Assembly (NCBI GenBank): GCA_934646175.1
Contig: CAKUEI010000010.1
Location: 1-28,205 of the forward strand
Source: an uncultured Oscillospiraceae bacterium
GTDB lineage: Bacteria; Bacillota; Clostridia; Oscillospirales; Oscillospiraceae
DNA length: 28,205 nucleotides
Reading direction: 5' to 3'
Of the stretch, positions 12,095 through 21,072 are shown in pieces. Numbering within the stretch: position 1 is the first letter of the stretch; each line of letters starts with the position of its first letter. Below the pieces are notes generated by a model. The model did no database searches. It saw nothing but the letters and a program-made list of their open reading frames with translations, and had not been told where the DNA came from. Both the position numbers and the translations under genes were made by a program.

Positions 12095-13053
12095 GTTTTC
12101 TCGTCCCCATCCTCATGCAGGAATTCTTCCACGATATAGCGCGGGCGGCCCTTGGTCTCCAGATACGCCTTGCCCACATAGCTGCCCACGATGCCGACAG
12201 CCAGCAGAACGAGGCCGCCCATGATCCACAGTGAGGACACCAGCGCAGCAAGGCCCGCCGTGGGCGCACCCAAGCCCATCCGTACCAGATTGACAATGGT
12301 CAGCACCAAGCCCAGCAGCCCGGCAGCAATGCCCACACCGCTGATCCACTTGATGGGCTTTACGCTGAAGCTAGTCACCCCTTCAAAGGCCAGCGCCAGC
12401 ATTTTGGAAAGGGGATACTTGCTCTCGCCGGCAAAGCGCTCGCTGCGCTCATAGGTCACCACATCGGACTTGAAGCCCACCAGCGGCACCATGCCCCGCA
12501 GGAAGAGGTTGACCTCCCTGAACTGAGAAAGGGCCGCCATAGCCCGGCGGGACATCAGGCGAAAATCTGCGTGGTTAAAGACCAGATCCACGCCCAGCTT
12601 TTCCATGACGGTATAGTAGCCCTCCGCCGTGGTGCGCTTGAAGAAGGTGTCGCTCTCCCGGCTGCTGCGCACGCCGTAGACCACCTCGCACCCCTCGTCG
12701 AACTTGTCCAGCATTTTGTCGATGGCCTCGATGTCGTCCTGCAGGTCGGCATCCATGGAGATGGCCGCGTCGCACAGCTCCCGCACCGTCATCAGCCCGC
12801 ACCACACCGCATTCTGGTGGCCCCGGTTGCGGGACTGCTTGATGCCGGAGAACATCTTGTCGCTTTTGTGCAGGTCGGAGATGATCTGCCACGTTTTGTC
12901 CTTGGAGCCGTCGTCCACAAAGACGATGCGGCTTTGGTCCGAAATACGTCCTTCCTGCTGCAGCTGCGCATATTTCGCCTTCAGCCGCTTCGCTGTTTCC
13001 GGAAGCACGGCCTCTTCGTTGTAGCAGGGAAGTACCATGTAAAGGGTCGTCAT
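12088..13053 (-). CDS. GtrB-like family 2 glycosyltransferase (undecaprenyl-phosphate sugar synthase)
   Basis: The 321-residue product starts at ATG 13053 behind GAAGGTG. The GT-A catalytic domain covers residues 1-220, with LPCYNEEAVLP, VFVDDGSKDKT (nucleotide binding) and MDADLQDD (metal-binding DxD-type motif), and two C-terminal membrane spans at about 232-260 and 268-295. This is the architecture of GtrB/DPM1-like enzymes, which move glucose or another hexose from a nucleotide sugar to undecaprenyl phosphate on the cytoplasmic face. The gtrA-like gene overlaps it and the GT-C-like membrane protein gene precedes it by 25 bases, matching the three-part Gtr scheme. Confidence 0.92.
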   Translation of the reverse strand: MTTLYMVLPCYNEEAVLPETAKRLKAKYAQLQQEGRISDQSRIVFVDDGSKDKTWQIISDLHKSDKMFSGIKQSRNRGHQNAVWCGLMTVRELCDAAISMDADLQDDIEAIDKMLDKFDEGCEVVYGVRSSRESDTFFKRTTAEGYYTVMEKLGVDLVFNHADFRLMSRRAMAALSQFREVNLFLRGMVPLVGFKSDVVTYERSERFAGESKYPLSKMLALAFEGVTSFSVKPIKWISGVGIAAGLLGLVLTIVNLVRMGLGAPTAGLAALVSSLWIMGGLVLLAVGIVGSYVGKAYLETKGRPRYIVEEFLHEDGDEKTC

Positions 13054-13078
13054 GGCCCAGCACCTTCTTTTCTCTTTC

Positions 13079-14533
13079 TTATTCCGCCGTCCGCAGGACT
13101 ACGGAGTTTTTCCTGTAATAGCGGCTCACCGCAATGTTTTTCCAGTCGTCCATGCTGGTGGTGATATCACTCCAGTAAAGGAATTTTGGCCGCACCTGAA
13201 TATCGTCCACCATCACGTCGGGCAGAGTCTGGTCCTCATAAACGGGATAGCGCTTGTTCATCTCCCGGTCGTACTCCGCCGCTTCGCCGCTGGCGATCTC
13301 GCGGGCGGCTTCCACGCTGGAGAGCTTGCCCTGTACCCCCATGCCCACGCAGCTTGCCGCCAGCAGCACCGCAAGGCAGATCACTGCGCCCTTGCCCACC
13401 TTGGCGGAAAGATGCTCGTGAGGTGCCCACACCCGGCGGATCCAGCCCAGCACGTAAAACTCACACAGGAACATCAGCCACAGCCAGGAGTAAAACACGA
13501 TGTCCCGCAGGCGCTCCGGCCCGGACGTGCCCGCCGCATAATAGTGGGGCGCGTTCTGGCTGGCGAACACCAAAAAGGCGAACATGAGGAACAGCAGGGG
13601 AAAACGGAAGCGGAACTTCGTCCGCCCCGCCATGCGGTACAAAAACGGAATGGCCAGCAGCATCACCAAAATCAGCACCGGGGAAAGGTTGGAGATGCAG
13701 TCCTTCCCCGCCTTCAGCACCGCCCAGGTCACGGATTTCACCGCGGAATAGCCCGTCAGGTTTCCCTGACGCACCGCGTTGCCCGGGGCCTTCATGCTGA
13801 ACAGGAAGCAAAGGCCCAGTACGATCTCTATGACGACGGCGGGCAGCAATTTGTTCCGCTTCCAGATGAGGCAGTAAAGGCAGAACACCGCCCCCAGCAC
13901 CGCCGCGAACAGGCCAGACACATAGTTGCTGCCGCCCAGGAACACCGCCAGCAGCAGGGCGGAGATCAGCGGCCACACGGCGCCCTTCGTGCTCTCCTGC
14001 ATCCGCAGCACCAGCAGCCGGTCCACAAACAGCAGCATCAGCCCGTAGGTAAAGGTGTAGTACACCGCGCCGTTCCACCAGTAGAAGCTGTGCAGGGGGT
14101 AGGGCACCAGTTCCACCGCCAGCAGCAGCATGACACAGCCCGCTGCAAAAGACGCTTTTCCGCTGCACCCCCCCATCCGGCGCACCAGGGTATCCGTCAG
14201 CTTAAAGGTGCCCACAGCCAGGGACGCGATCATGACGATGGGGGTCAGGAAATACATCCCCGTGCCCCAGATGGACGGCGTCAGGGTCATCATGGCAATG
14301 GCGGAGTATGTCCCCTGCCAGCCGGTGTAATAACCCTTCACCGTGCGCCACACCCCGTTCAGCAGAAAGCTTCCATCCCGCAGGGCGTCGTGGGTGAAAA
14401 GCCCATAGGAAAAGTCATCCGCCGCCGGATGGGCAAAGCCGCCCAGATAAAACAGGGGGATCAGCGCCGCGATCAACAGGCACAGCAAGAGCCACGGCCC
14501 GTATTTTCGCCACGGGGAAACCGGTTTTTCCAT
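13079..14533 (-). CDS. Polytopic membrane protein, GT-C-like glycosyltransferase candidate (DUF6056-like)
   Basis: The 484-residue product has about 10-11 predicted membrane spans and an extracytoplasmic C-terminal tail of about 90 residues. After the first span the sequence PAADDFSYG carries an acidic pair in the first outer loop, the usual place of the catalytic acid in GT-C enzymes that use lipid-linked sugars. In three-component Gtr systems a variable GT-C protein of this size accepts the sugar flipped by GtrA and attaches it to a surface polymer; this gene sits exactly there, 25 bases before gtrB. Acceptor and sugar are unknown. It follows recG by 22 bases, so it is probably co-transcribed with recG. 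Confidence 0.75.
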   Translation of the reverse strand: MEKPVSPWRKYGPWLLLCLLIAALIPLFYLGGFAHPAADDFSYGLFTHDALRDGSFLLNGVWRTVKGYYTGWQGTYSAIAMMTLTPSIWGTGMYFLTPIVMIASLAVGTFKLTDTLVRRMGGCSGKASFAAGCVMLLLAVELVPYPLHSFYWWNGAVYYTFTYGLMLLFVDRLLVLRMQESTKGAVWPLISALLLAVFLGGSNYVSGLFAAVLGAVFCLYCLIWKRNKLLPAVVIEIVLGLCFLFSMKAPGNAVRQGNLTGYSAVKSVTWAVLKAGKDCISNLSPVLILVMLLAIPFLYRMAGRTKFRFRFPLLFLMFAFLVFASQNAPHYYAAGTSGPERLRDIVFYSWLWLMFLCEFYVLGWIRRVWAPHEHLSAKVGKGAVICLAVLLAASCVGMGVQGKLSSVEAAREIASGEAAEYDREMNKRYPVYEDQTLPDVMVDDIQVRPKFLYWSDITTSMDDWKNIAVSRYYRKNSVVLRTAE

Positions 14534-14555
14534 CGTTATCGTCTCTCTTCTCTCT

Positions 14556-16808
14556 TTAATTCAGCTTTCCGCCCGTCTCTTCAAACATGCGCCCCACCTG
14601 CCGCTTCAGGGCAGCATGCTCCGGTTTTTTTAGCGTGGGGTCGTGCAGCAGCAGTTCCTCCCCGGTCTCCTGTGCCTCTTTTAATAGACGCATGTCCACG
14701 GAAAGGTCCGCCGCATGCAGGGTGGGAAGGCCGTGCTGCCGCGCACCGAAAAAATCGCCGGGGCCGCGCAGCTTCAAATCTTCCTCTGCGATTTGAAAGC
14801 CGTCGTTGGTGGCGCACAGTGCCTTCAGCCGGGCCCGGCTGTCCGGGTTTTTCGTCCCGCTCACCAGAACGCAGTAGGACTGGTGCTTCCCGCGACCCAC
14901 CCGGCCCCGCAGCTGGTGCAGCTGGGAAAGGCCAAACCGCTCCGCGTTCTCGATCACCATCAGCGCCGCGTTGGGCACATCCACACCCACCTCGATCACC
15001 GTAGTGGCCACCAGAACGTCGATGTCCCCCGCCGCAAAGTGCGCCATGATGTTCTCTTTTTCAAACGGTTTCATTTTACCATGGAGAAATTCCACGCGCA
15101 AGTCTGGAAACGCCTTTTCTTTCAGCACTTGCGCATATTGGGTCACCGCTTTCAGGTCCATGACCGGGGCCTCGCCGTCATCAGTCCCTTTCTCCTCCAC
15201 GGCGGGGCACACAAGATAGGCCTGCCGCCCCTCCGAAACCAGTCTGCGCACAAAGCCATACATCCGCGCCCGCTTGTCCTCACCGATGAGATAAGTCTCC
15301 ACCGGCATCCGCCCGGGGGGCAGCTCGTCCAGCACGGAAATGTCCAAATCGCCGTACACGATAAGAGCCAGTGTCCGGGGGATGGGCGTGGCCGACATCA
15401 CCAGCACATGGGGTGCACTGCCCGCCAAAGGCGGGGTGTTCGGCGTGTTCGCCTTCGCGGCCAAGGCCGCGCGCTGCTCCACCTCCCCAACGCGCAGCTG
15501 CGCGCCGGGGTACCCCATGATTTCATTTGCGGTCAGGGAAAGTGAATTTCCCTGACCCGCGGCGCTTCCGCGCCGCCCCGCCTTTGGCGGGGTGTTCGGC
15601 GTGTTCGCCTTCGCGGCCAAGGCCGCGCGCTGCTCCACGCCGAAGCGATGCTGCTCGTCCGTGATAATAAGGCCCAGGCGGGCAAAATGCACCTTTTCTG
15701 ATAAGAGGGCGTGGGTGCCCACTACGAAGTCAATTTCCCCCGCCGCCACGGCCTCCTGCATCTTCCGCTTTTCGGAAGGCTTCAAGCTGCCGTTCAGCAG
15801 GCCCACCCGGATCCCCGCCGGGGCCAGCATTGAGGAAAGGGAGCGGTAGTGCTGCTCCGCCAGAATTTCCGTGGGTGCCATCATGGCCGTCTGCCAGCCG
15901 CTGCGGCACGCCACATAGGCCGCCGCCGCCGCCACCGCCGTCTTGCCGGATCCCACGTCTCCCTGCACCAGCCGGTTCATGGGCCGCCCACTCCTCAAGT
16001 CGCGGCAAATCTCCTCCACCGCCCGTTTCTGCGCCCCTGTCATGGTAAAGGGCAGTAGGGCGGGAAACTCCTCCGCTGCCGCCGTGCACCGCGGGGCGGA
16101 AAGCCCCTCCTTCCGCTGCCGCAGCAGGGCAAGGCCCAGGGATAAGGTCAAAAGCTCTTCAAAGGCCAACCGGCGGCTTGCCTCGGCAAGGCACTCAAAA
16201 TCCCCCGGGAAGTGGATATCATGTAGGGCAGACGCCAGGTCCGTAAGTTCATGGGCCGTTCGCACCGCTTCCGGCAGGGTCTCCTCCACGACCGACAGGC
16301 AGCCGGGCATGGCCTCCCGCACCAGTCCCGCGATCAGATTGTTGGAGATCCCCGCCGTCAGCGGGTACACCGGGAGGATGCACCCGGTGGTCTGTCCCCG
16401 GCCCGCCGGTTCGATCACGGGATTTGTCATGGCGAAGCTGTGCCCGCTTTGGGTCACTGTACCATAAAAAATATATGTCTCGCCGGGGTGCAGAGCGTTG
16501 TGCAGATAGCTCTGGTTGAAAAACGACACGGTCATGGCCGCGCTTTCGTCCACCACCTTCACCCGGGTGATGTCCAGCCCCTTCCGGATGCGGGAAAGCC
16601 GGGGCGTCTCCGCCACGATGCCCTCCACACACACCGGAAGGCCCTCCGGCGCCTTTCCTATAGAGCTTACCCGCGTCCGGTCCTCATAGGTCCGGGGGTA
16701 GTAGCGCATCAGGTCGCCCGCCTTCGTAAGGCCCAGCTTGGCGAGCTTGCCCGCTCTGGCCTTCCCTATCCCCGGAAAGCCCGTCAACGGCGTATCCCAT
16801 CCGATCAT
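14556..16808 (-). CDS. recG: ATP-dependent DNA helicase RecG with an in-frame insertion
   Basis: The 750-residue product starts at ATG 16808 behind AAGGGAGGG. The N-terminal wedge/OB domain (about 1-230) is followed by the helicase core: Walker A GDVGSGKT (283-290, Lys289), motif II DEQH (384-387), motif III MSATPIPRT (SAT 472-474), and LRGRVGRGKHQSYC near motif VI. RecG remodels stalled forks and Holliday junctions. It is about 60 residues longer than usual because, between motifs II and III, residues 391-442 form an extra unit: VEQRAALAAKANTPNTPP occurs at 391 and again at 443, with a Gly/Ser-rich spacer. Without one unit the length would be 698. The reading frame is intact, so the protein may still work if the insert is a surface loop. 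Confidence 0.97.
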   Translation of the reverse strand: MIGWDTPLTGFPGIGKARAGKLAKLGLTKAGDLMRYYPRTYEDRTRVSSIGKAPEGLPVCVEGIVAETPRLSRIRKGLDITRVKVVDESAAMTVSFFNQSYLHNALHPGETYIFYGTVTQSGHSFAMTNPVIEPAGRGQTTGCILPVYPLTAGISNNLIAGLVREAMPGCLSVVEETLPEAVRTAHELTDLASALHDIHFPGDFECLAEASRRLAFEELLTLSLGLALLRQRKEGLSAPRCTAAAEEFPALLPFTMTGAQKRAVEEICRDLRSGRPMNRLVQGDVGSGKTAVAAAAAYVACRSGWQTAMMAPTEILAEQHYRSLSSMLAPAGIRVGLLNGSLKPSEKRKMQEAVAAGEIDFVVGTHALLSEKVHFARLGLIITDEQHRFGVEQRAALAAKANTPNTPPKAGRRGSAAGQGNSLSLTANEIMGYPGAQLRVGEVEQRAALAAKANTPNTPPLAGSAPHVLVMSATPIPRTLALIVYGDLDISVLDELPPGRMPVETYLIGEDKRARMYGFVRRLVSEGRQAYLVCPAVEEKGTDDGEAPVMDLKAVTQYAQVLKEKAFPDLRVEFLHGKMKPFEKENIMAHFAAGDIDVLVATTVIEVGVDVPNAALMVIENAERFGLSQLHQLRGRVGRGKHQSYCVLVSGTKNPDSRARLKALCATNDGFQIAEEDLKLRGPGDFFGARQHGLPTLHAADLSVDMRLLKEAQETGEELLLHDPTLKKPEHAALKRQVGRMFEETGGKLN
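15430..15638. repeat. 53-bp direct repeat flanking a palindrome-rich insert inside recG
   Basis: Bases 15430-15482 and 15586-15638 are identical over 53 bp; the repeat period is 156 bp (52 codons). The 103-bp spacer (15483-15585) is packed with palindromes: GCGCAGCTGCGC, GGGGTACCCC, GGTCAGGGAAA-N5-TTTCCCTGACC, GCGGCGC-N4-GCGCCGC, and CCCCGCC-TTT-GGCGGGG running into the right copy. A CCCGCC-AAA-GGCGGG hairpin marks the edge of the left copy. The repeat also contains a 9-bp tandem, GTGTTCGGC GTGTTCGCC. The layout resembles palindromic repetitive elements that insert in frame into genes. Confidence 0.9.
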
Positions 16809-16843
16809 GTCGTTTTCCCTCCCTTCTTGTATCCGGTCTTTCG

Positions 16844-17284
16844 TTACTGCAGTTCCAGGAGCATCTCGATGTGGGGGATGCCATCCTCCAGAAATTCCTC
16901 CGACACCTGACGGAACCCCGCTTTTTCATAAAAGGTCTTCGCATAGCTCTGTGCCTCGATGCGGATGGCCTTTGCACCGAATTTCTCTCTGGCTGTCCGG
17001 ACGCCTTCCTCCAGCAGGCGGCTTCCCAGTCCGCACCGCCGCTTCCGGCTGATCACCCGGCCCAGAGACGCCTCCGCGAATGAGACTCCCGGCCCCAGCA
17101 CCCGAAGGTAGGCCTGGATTCCCTCTTCATCCCGGAAAAATACGTGAAATGCACCCTGATCCTTTCCATCCAGCTCCGGATAGGGGCAGTTCTGCTCCAC
17201 TACAAAGACGTCCACCCGCAGCTTCATAATCTCATAAAGCTCCGGTACCGTCAGCTCGTCAAACCGCTTTACCACTGTTTCCAT
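16844..17284 (-). CDS. GNAT acetyltransferase, ElaA family
   Basis: The 146-residue product starts at ATG 17284. It has the ElaA-type opening ELYEIMKLRVDVFVVEQNCP followed by YPELDGKDQGAFHVFF, the acetyl-CoA-binding region RKRRCGLGSRLLEEG and the C-terminal AKTFYEKAGF. ElaA proteins are single-domain GNAT acetyltransferases of unknown substrate. It is the first gene of a minus-strand run in which recG follows after 35 bases, so the promoter at 17321-17349 may drive the whole set down to the acyltransferase. Its function is probably unrelated to RecG. Confidence 0.92.
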   Translation of the reverse strand: METVVKRFDELTVPELYEIMKLRVDVFVVEQNCPYPELDGKDQGAFHVFFRDEEGIQAYLRVLGPGVSFAEASLGRVISRKRRCGLGSRLLEEGVRTAREKFGAKAIRIEAQSYAKTFYEKAGFRQVSEEFLEDGIPHIEMLLELQ

Positions 17285-17320
17285 CGGGGCCCTCCGTTTC
17301 CGTTTCGTTCTGCTTTGTCG

Positions 17321-17349
17321 ATTTTACCACACCCCCACCGCACCCGCAA
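17321..17349 (-). promoter_or_regulatory. Promoter of the GNAT-recG-gtr operon
   Basis: On the minus strand TTGCGG (17344-17349) and TAAAAT (17321-17326) are 17 bases apart, about 37 bases above the GNAT start. Confidence 0.6.
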
Positions 17350-17366
17350 CCTTTCCCGCTTCGCCA

Positions 17367-17395
17367 ACAAGTGTCCGCCCTTCGCGGACTCTTGT
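17367..17395. promoter_or_regulatory. Inverted repeat between divergent GNAT and pyruvate carboxylase promoters
   Basis: ACAAG-T-GTCCGC and GCGGAC-T-CTTGT form 11 pairs around a symmetric T-T mismatch with a 5-base loop. It lies 18 bases upstream of the GNAT -35 box and 80 bases upstream of the carboxylase -35 box. It has no T-run, so it is more likely a protein site than a terminator. Confidence 0.35.
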
Positions 17396-17475
17396 ATTTC
17401 TCCCCAAACCACTACAAAAAAAGCCACTCTTTCCTGTTGGAATCACCAACTTTTCTTCAGCAGGCGGAAACATCG

Positions 17476-17504
17476 TTGCAAAAGCCGGCCCAGGCCGATA
17501 TAAT
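17476..17504 (+). promoter_or_regulatory. Promoter of the pyruvate carboxylase gene
   Basis: TTGCAA (17476-17481), a 17-base spacer and a perfect TATAAT (17499-17504) lie about 80 bases before the start codon, leaving a leader of about 73 bases. Confidence 0.85.
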
Positions 17505-17583
17505 GAGGGTTAACGGGAAAATCAGGGCTTCCTTATGCCCTTTATATTCAGGTTATCAGGAAAGAAAGGATGGAGAACAAACA

Positions 17584-20500
17584 GTGGCAAACAAAGAATT
17601 CAAGAAGGTTCTTGTCGCCAACCGCGGCGAGATCGCCATTCGCATCTTCCGTGCGTGCTACGATCTGGGGCTGCACACCGTGGCCATGTACTCCAACGAG
17701 GACATCAATTCCCTCTTCCGCACCAAGGCGGACGAGGCCTACCTGATCGGCGAGAACAAGTCCCCTCTGGGCGCCTATCTGGACATTCCGGCCATCATCG
17801 ATCTGGCCAAGCGCCGTCAGGTGGAGGCCATACACCCCGGCTACGGCTTCCTGTCCGAGAACGCGGAATTTGCCAAGGCCTGCGAAGAGGCCGGCATCAA
17901 GTTCATCGGCCCTTCCTCCGGCATTCTGGCCCAGATGGGCGATAAGCTGGCGGCCAAAGCCACCGCCATCGCCTGCGGTGTTCCCACCATCCCCGGCTCC
18001 ACCGAACCGCTGAAGGATGGGGACGAAGCGCTGGAAAAGGCCATCTCCTACGGCTTCCCCATCATTCTGAAGGCCGCCGCCGGCGGCGGCGGCCGCGGTA
18101 TGCGCCGCTGCAACACCCCGGAGGAGGTCAAGTCCGCCTTCGAGCTGGTAAAGAGTGAGGCCAAAAAGGCCTTTGGCAACGACGATATCTTCATCGAGAA
18201 GTTTCTGGTGGAGCCCAAGCACATCGAGGTGCAGATCCTTGCGGACGAGCACGGCAATGTGGTGCATCTGGGTGAGCGCGACTGTTCCCTCCAGCGCCGC
18301 TACCAGAAGGTGGTGGAATTCAGCCCCGCCTGGTCCGTGGACCCAGCCGTCCGTGCCCGCCTGTGCGCCGACGCTGTGAAGATCGCCAAGCACGTGGGTT
18401 ATGTGAACGCCGGCACCGTGGAGTTCCTGGTGGATAAGAGCGGCAGTCACTACTTCATCGAGATGAACCCCCGCATTCAGGTGGAGCATACGGTCACCGA
18501 GCTGGTCACCGGCATCGACCTGGTCCGCGCCCAGATCCTCATCGCCGAGGGCAGCACACTTGCCGATCCCCGCATCGGCATGGCCAATCAGGATGACCTG
18601 AAAATGAACGGCTATGCCATCCAGTGCCGCGTCACTACCGAAGACCCCACCAACAACTTCGCCCCCGACACCGGCAAGATCACCGCCTATCGTTCCGGCG
18701 GCGGCTTCGGCGTCCGACTGGACGGCGGCAACGCCGCCACCGGCAGCGTCATCTCCCCGTATTATGATTCTCTGCTGGTCAAGGTCTCCACCTGGGACAA
18801 TACCTTCGAAGGGGTCTGCCAGCGGGCCACCCGCGCCATCAGTGAGGTACATATCCGCGGCGTCAAGACCAACATTCCCTTCGTGTCCAATATTCTGGCC
18901 CACCCCGCCTTCCGCGCAGGCAAGTGCCACACCAAGTTTATTGACGACACCCCCGAGCTGTTCGAAATCGAAGATTCCCGCGACCGCGCCACCAAGGTGC
19001 TGAAGTACATCGCCCAGATTCAGGTGGATAACCCCTCGGCCGAGCGGCATCAGTACGATATTCCCCGTTTCCCCAAGGCTACCGGCCAGCCTCTTCATGG
19101 TCTGAAGGAGATTCTGGACTCTCAGGGCCCCGATGCGGTGAAGCAGTGGGTGCTGGACCAGAAAAAACTACTCATCACCGACACCACCATGCGCGACGCC
19201 CACCAGTCCCTGCTTTCCACCCGGATGCGCACCCGCGATATGTTCAAGTGCGCCGAGGGCACGGCGGAGATCCTGTCCGACTGCTTCTCGCTGGAAGTGT
19301 GGGGCGGCGCTACCTTCGATGTGGCCTACCGTTTCCTGCATGAATCTCCGTGGGAGCGGCTTGACAAGCTGCGTGAAAAGATCCCTAATATTCCCTTCCA
19401 GATGCTGCTCCGCGGTGCCAACGCCGTGGGCTACACCAACTATCCCGATAACCTCATCCGCGCCTTCGTGAAAGAGGCCGCCAAAAGCGGCATCGACGTC
19501 TTCCGCGTGTTCGACTCCCTGAACTGGATCCCCGGCATGGAGGTTGCCATGGACGAGGTGCTCAATCAGGGCAAGCTGTGCGAGGCCACCATCTGCTACA
19601 CCGGCGACATTCTAGACCCGAAGCGGGACAAATATACACTGGACTACTATGTCAAGATGGCCAAAGAACTGGAAAAGCGCGGCGCGCACCTCCTCTGCAT
19701 CAAAGATATGTCCGGCCTTTTAAAGCCCTACGCCGCCAAGAAGCTGGTCACCACCCTGAAGCAGGAGATCGGCCTGCCCGTCCACCTGCACACCCACGAC
19801 ACCTCGGGCAACCAGGTCGCCGCCTACCTCATGGCGGCCGAAGCCGGGGTGGATATTGTGGACTGTGCCATCGACTCCATGTCCTCCATGACCAGCCAGC
19901 CCTCCCTGAACGCCGTAGTCACCGCCCTGCAGGGGCAGGAGCGCGACACCGGTCTGGACCCGAACCGCCTGCAGGAGCTGTCCGATTACTGGGCCGACGT
20001 CCGCCTGCGCTACGCCAACTTCGAGGCCGGGATCAAGAACCCCTCTACCGATATCTACCGGTATGAAATGCCTGGCGGCCAGTACACCAACCTGAAGGCT
20101 CAGGTAGAAAGCCTCGGCCTCGGCCATCAGTTCGACGACGTGAAGGAAATGTATAAGACCGTCAACGACATGTTGGGCGACATCGTAAAGGTCACCCCCT
20201 CCTCCAAAATGGTGGGCGACCTGGCCATCTTCATGGTGCAGAACAGCCTGACGCCGGAAAACATTGTGGAGCGCGGCGAGGCCCTCACCTTCCCTGACAG
20301 CGTAGTCAGCTACTTCAAGGGCATGATGGGTCAACCCGCCTGGGGCTTCCCGGAGGCTCTGCAGAAGGTCGTCCTGAAGGGCGAACAGCCTATCTCCTGC
20401 CGCCCCGGCGAACTGCTGGATCCGGTGGACTTTGGCAAGGTCCGCGCCGAGATGGAGACCTTTATGGGCGGCGACCTCATCAATGAGCGCGCTATGCTCG

Positions 20501-21012
20501 CCTACTGCCTCTATCCTAAGGTGTATAAGGACTACCGTCAGCACCGCAAGGAGTACGGCTACATCACCCGCATGGGCAGCCATGTATTCTTCAACGGCAT
20601 GGCTCTGGGCGAGACCAACAAGATCAATATTGAAGACGGCAAGACGCTGGTCATCAAATATCTGGGCCTCGGCGACATGAACGAAGACGGCACCCGCAAT
20701 GTCCAGTTCGAGCTGAACAGCATGCGCCGAGAGGTGGCCGTTCCCGATAAGAATGCCTCCGTTCAGGTGCGCCATATCACTCTGGCCGATCCCAATGATA
20801 AGAGTCAGGTGGGTGCCTCCATCCCGGGTCTGGTGTCTAAGATCAATGTCAAGGTCGGCGATCAGGTGGAGGAAAATCAGGTTCTCGCCGTGATCGAAGC
20901 CATGAAGATGGAGACCAGCGTGGTCGCCCGCATGGCTGGCACCGTGGATGAGATTTTGATCAAGGAAGGCTCCAACGTCAAGGCCGGCGAGCTGCTCATC
21001 ACCATCAAGTAA
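17584..21012 (+). CDS. pyc: Pyruvate carboxylase
   Basis: I chose the GTG at 17584 (VANKEFKKVLVANRGE) because GGATGGAG lies 8-9 bases upstream and the protein then has 1142 residues, the usual length; the frame is open further upstream without similarity. Domains in order: biotin carboxylase/ATP-grasp (about 1-450, GGGGRGM at 167-173), carboxyltransferase barrel (about 525-800, DTTMRDAHQSL from Asp533, carboxylated Lys707 in CIKDMSG, metal ligands His736 and His738 in HLHTHD), tetramerisation/PC domain, and the biotin carrier domain with biotinylated Lys1108 in EAMKMETS. The enzyme carboxylates pyruvate to oxaloacetate using ATP and bicarbonate in the cytoplasm, feeding the reductive TCA branch and gluconeogenesis. 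It is a single-gene unit with its own promoter and terminator. Confidence 0.98.
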   Translation: MANKEFKKVLVANRGEIAIRIFRACYDLGLHTVAMYSNEDINSLFRTKADEAYLIGENKSPLGAYLDIPAIIDLAKRRQVEAIHPGYGFLSENAEFAKACEEAGIKFIGPSSGILAQMGDKLAAKATAIACGVPTIPGSTEPLKDGDEALEKAISYGFPIILKAAAGGGGRGMRRCNTPEEVKSAFELVKSEAKKAFGNDDIFIEKFLVEPKHIEVQILADEHGNVVHLGERDCSLQRRYQKVVEFSPAWSVDPAVRARLCADAVKIAKHVGYVNAGTVEFLVDKSGSHYFIEMNPRIQVEHTVTELVTGIDLVRAQILIAEGSTLADPRIGMANQDDLKMNGYAIQCRVTTEDPTNNFAPDTGKITAYRSGGGFGVRLDGGNAATGSVISPYYDSLLVKVSTWDNTFEGVCQRATRAISEVHIRGVKTNIPFVSNILAHPAFRAGKCHTKFIDDTPELFEIEDSRDRATKVLKYIAQIQVDNPSAERHQYDIPRFPKATGQPLHGLKEILDSQGPDAVKQWVLDQKKLLITDTTMRDAHQSLLSTRMRTRDMFKCAEGTAEILSDCFSLEVWGGATFDVAYRFLHESPWERLDKLREKIPNIPFQMLLRGANAVGYTNYPDNLIRAFVKEAAKSGIDVFRVFDSLNWIPGMEVAMDEVLNQGKLCEATICYTGDILDPKRDKYTLDYYVKMAKELEKRGAHLLCIKDMSGLLKPYAAKKLVTTLKQEIGLPVHLHTHDTSGNQVAAYLMAAEAGVDIVDCAIDSMSSMTSQPSLNAVVTALQGQERDTGLDPNRLQELSDYWADVRLRYANFEAGIKNPSTDIYRYEMPGGQYTNLKAQVESLGLGHQFDDVKEMYKTVNDMLGDIVKVTPSSKMVGDLAIFMVQNSLTPENIVERGEALTFPDSVVSYFKGMMGQPAWGFPEALQKVVLKGEQPISCRPGELLDPVDFGKVRAEMETFMGGDLINERAMLAYCLYPKVYKDYRQHRKEYGYITRMGSHVFFNGMALGETNKINIEDGKTLVIKYLGLGDMNEDGTRNVQFELNSMRREVAVPDKNASVQVRHITLADPNDKSQVGASIPGLVSKINVKVGDQVEENQVLAVIEAMKMETSVVARMAGTVDEILIKEGSNVKAGELLITIK

Positions 21013-21030
21013 TCCCGTTTCAGCAAAGTA

Positions 21031-21064
21031 AAAGGGTTCGGATCCCGAAGGATCCGAACCCTTT
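21031..21064 (+). terminator. Strong intrinsic terminator shared by pyc and the tail operon
   Basis: A perfect 15-bp stem (21031-21045 with 21050-21064) with a CGAA loop is followed by T's on the plus strand and by TTTACTTT on the minus strand. It lies between the convergent pyc gene and the last tail gene and can serve both. Confidence 0.92.
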
Positions 21065-21072
21065 TTTCGTTT

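Noticed and set aside
13052..15004. 650-residue plus-strand frame across the GT-C-like and recG genes
   Set aside because: It is rich in His, Gln, Pro and Arg, spans two real genes on the other strand, and has no start signal.
15430..15638. CRISPR-like or tandem repeat array in recG
   Set aside because: Only two copies of the repeat occur, the period is 156 bp, and the reading frame continues through; it is an insertion or duplication, not a CRISPR array.
17548..19098. 516-residue minus-strand frame opposite pyc
   Set aside because: Antisense to the biotin carboxylase domain; composition artefact.
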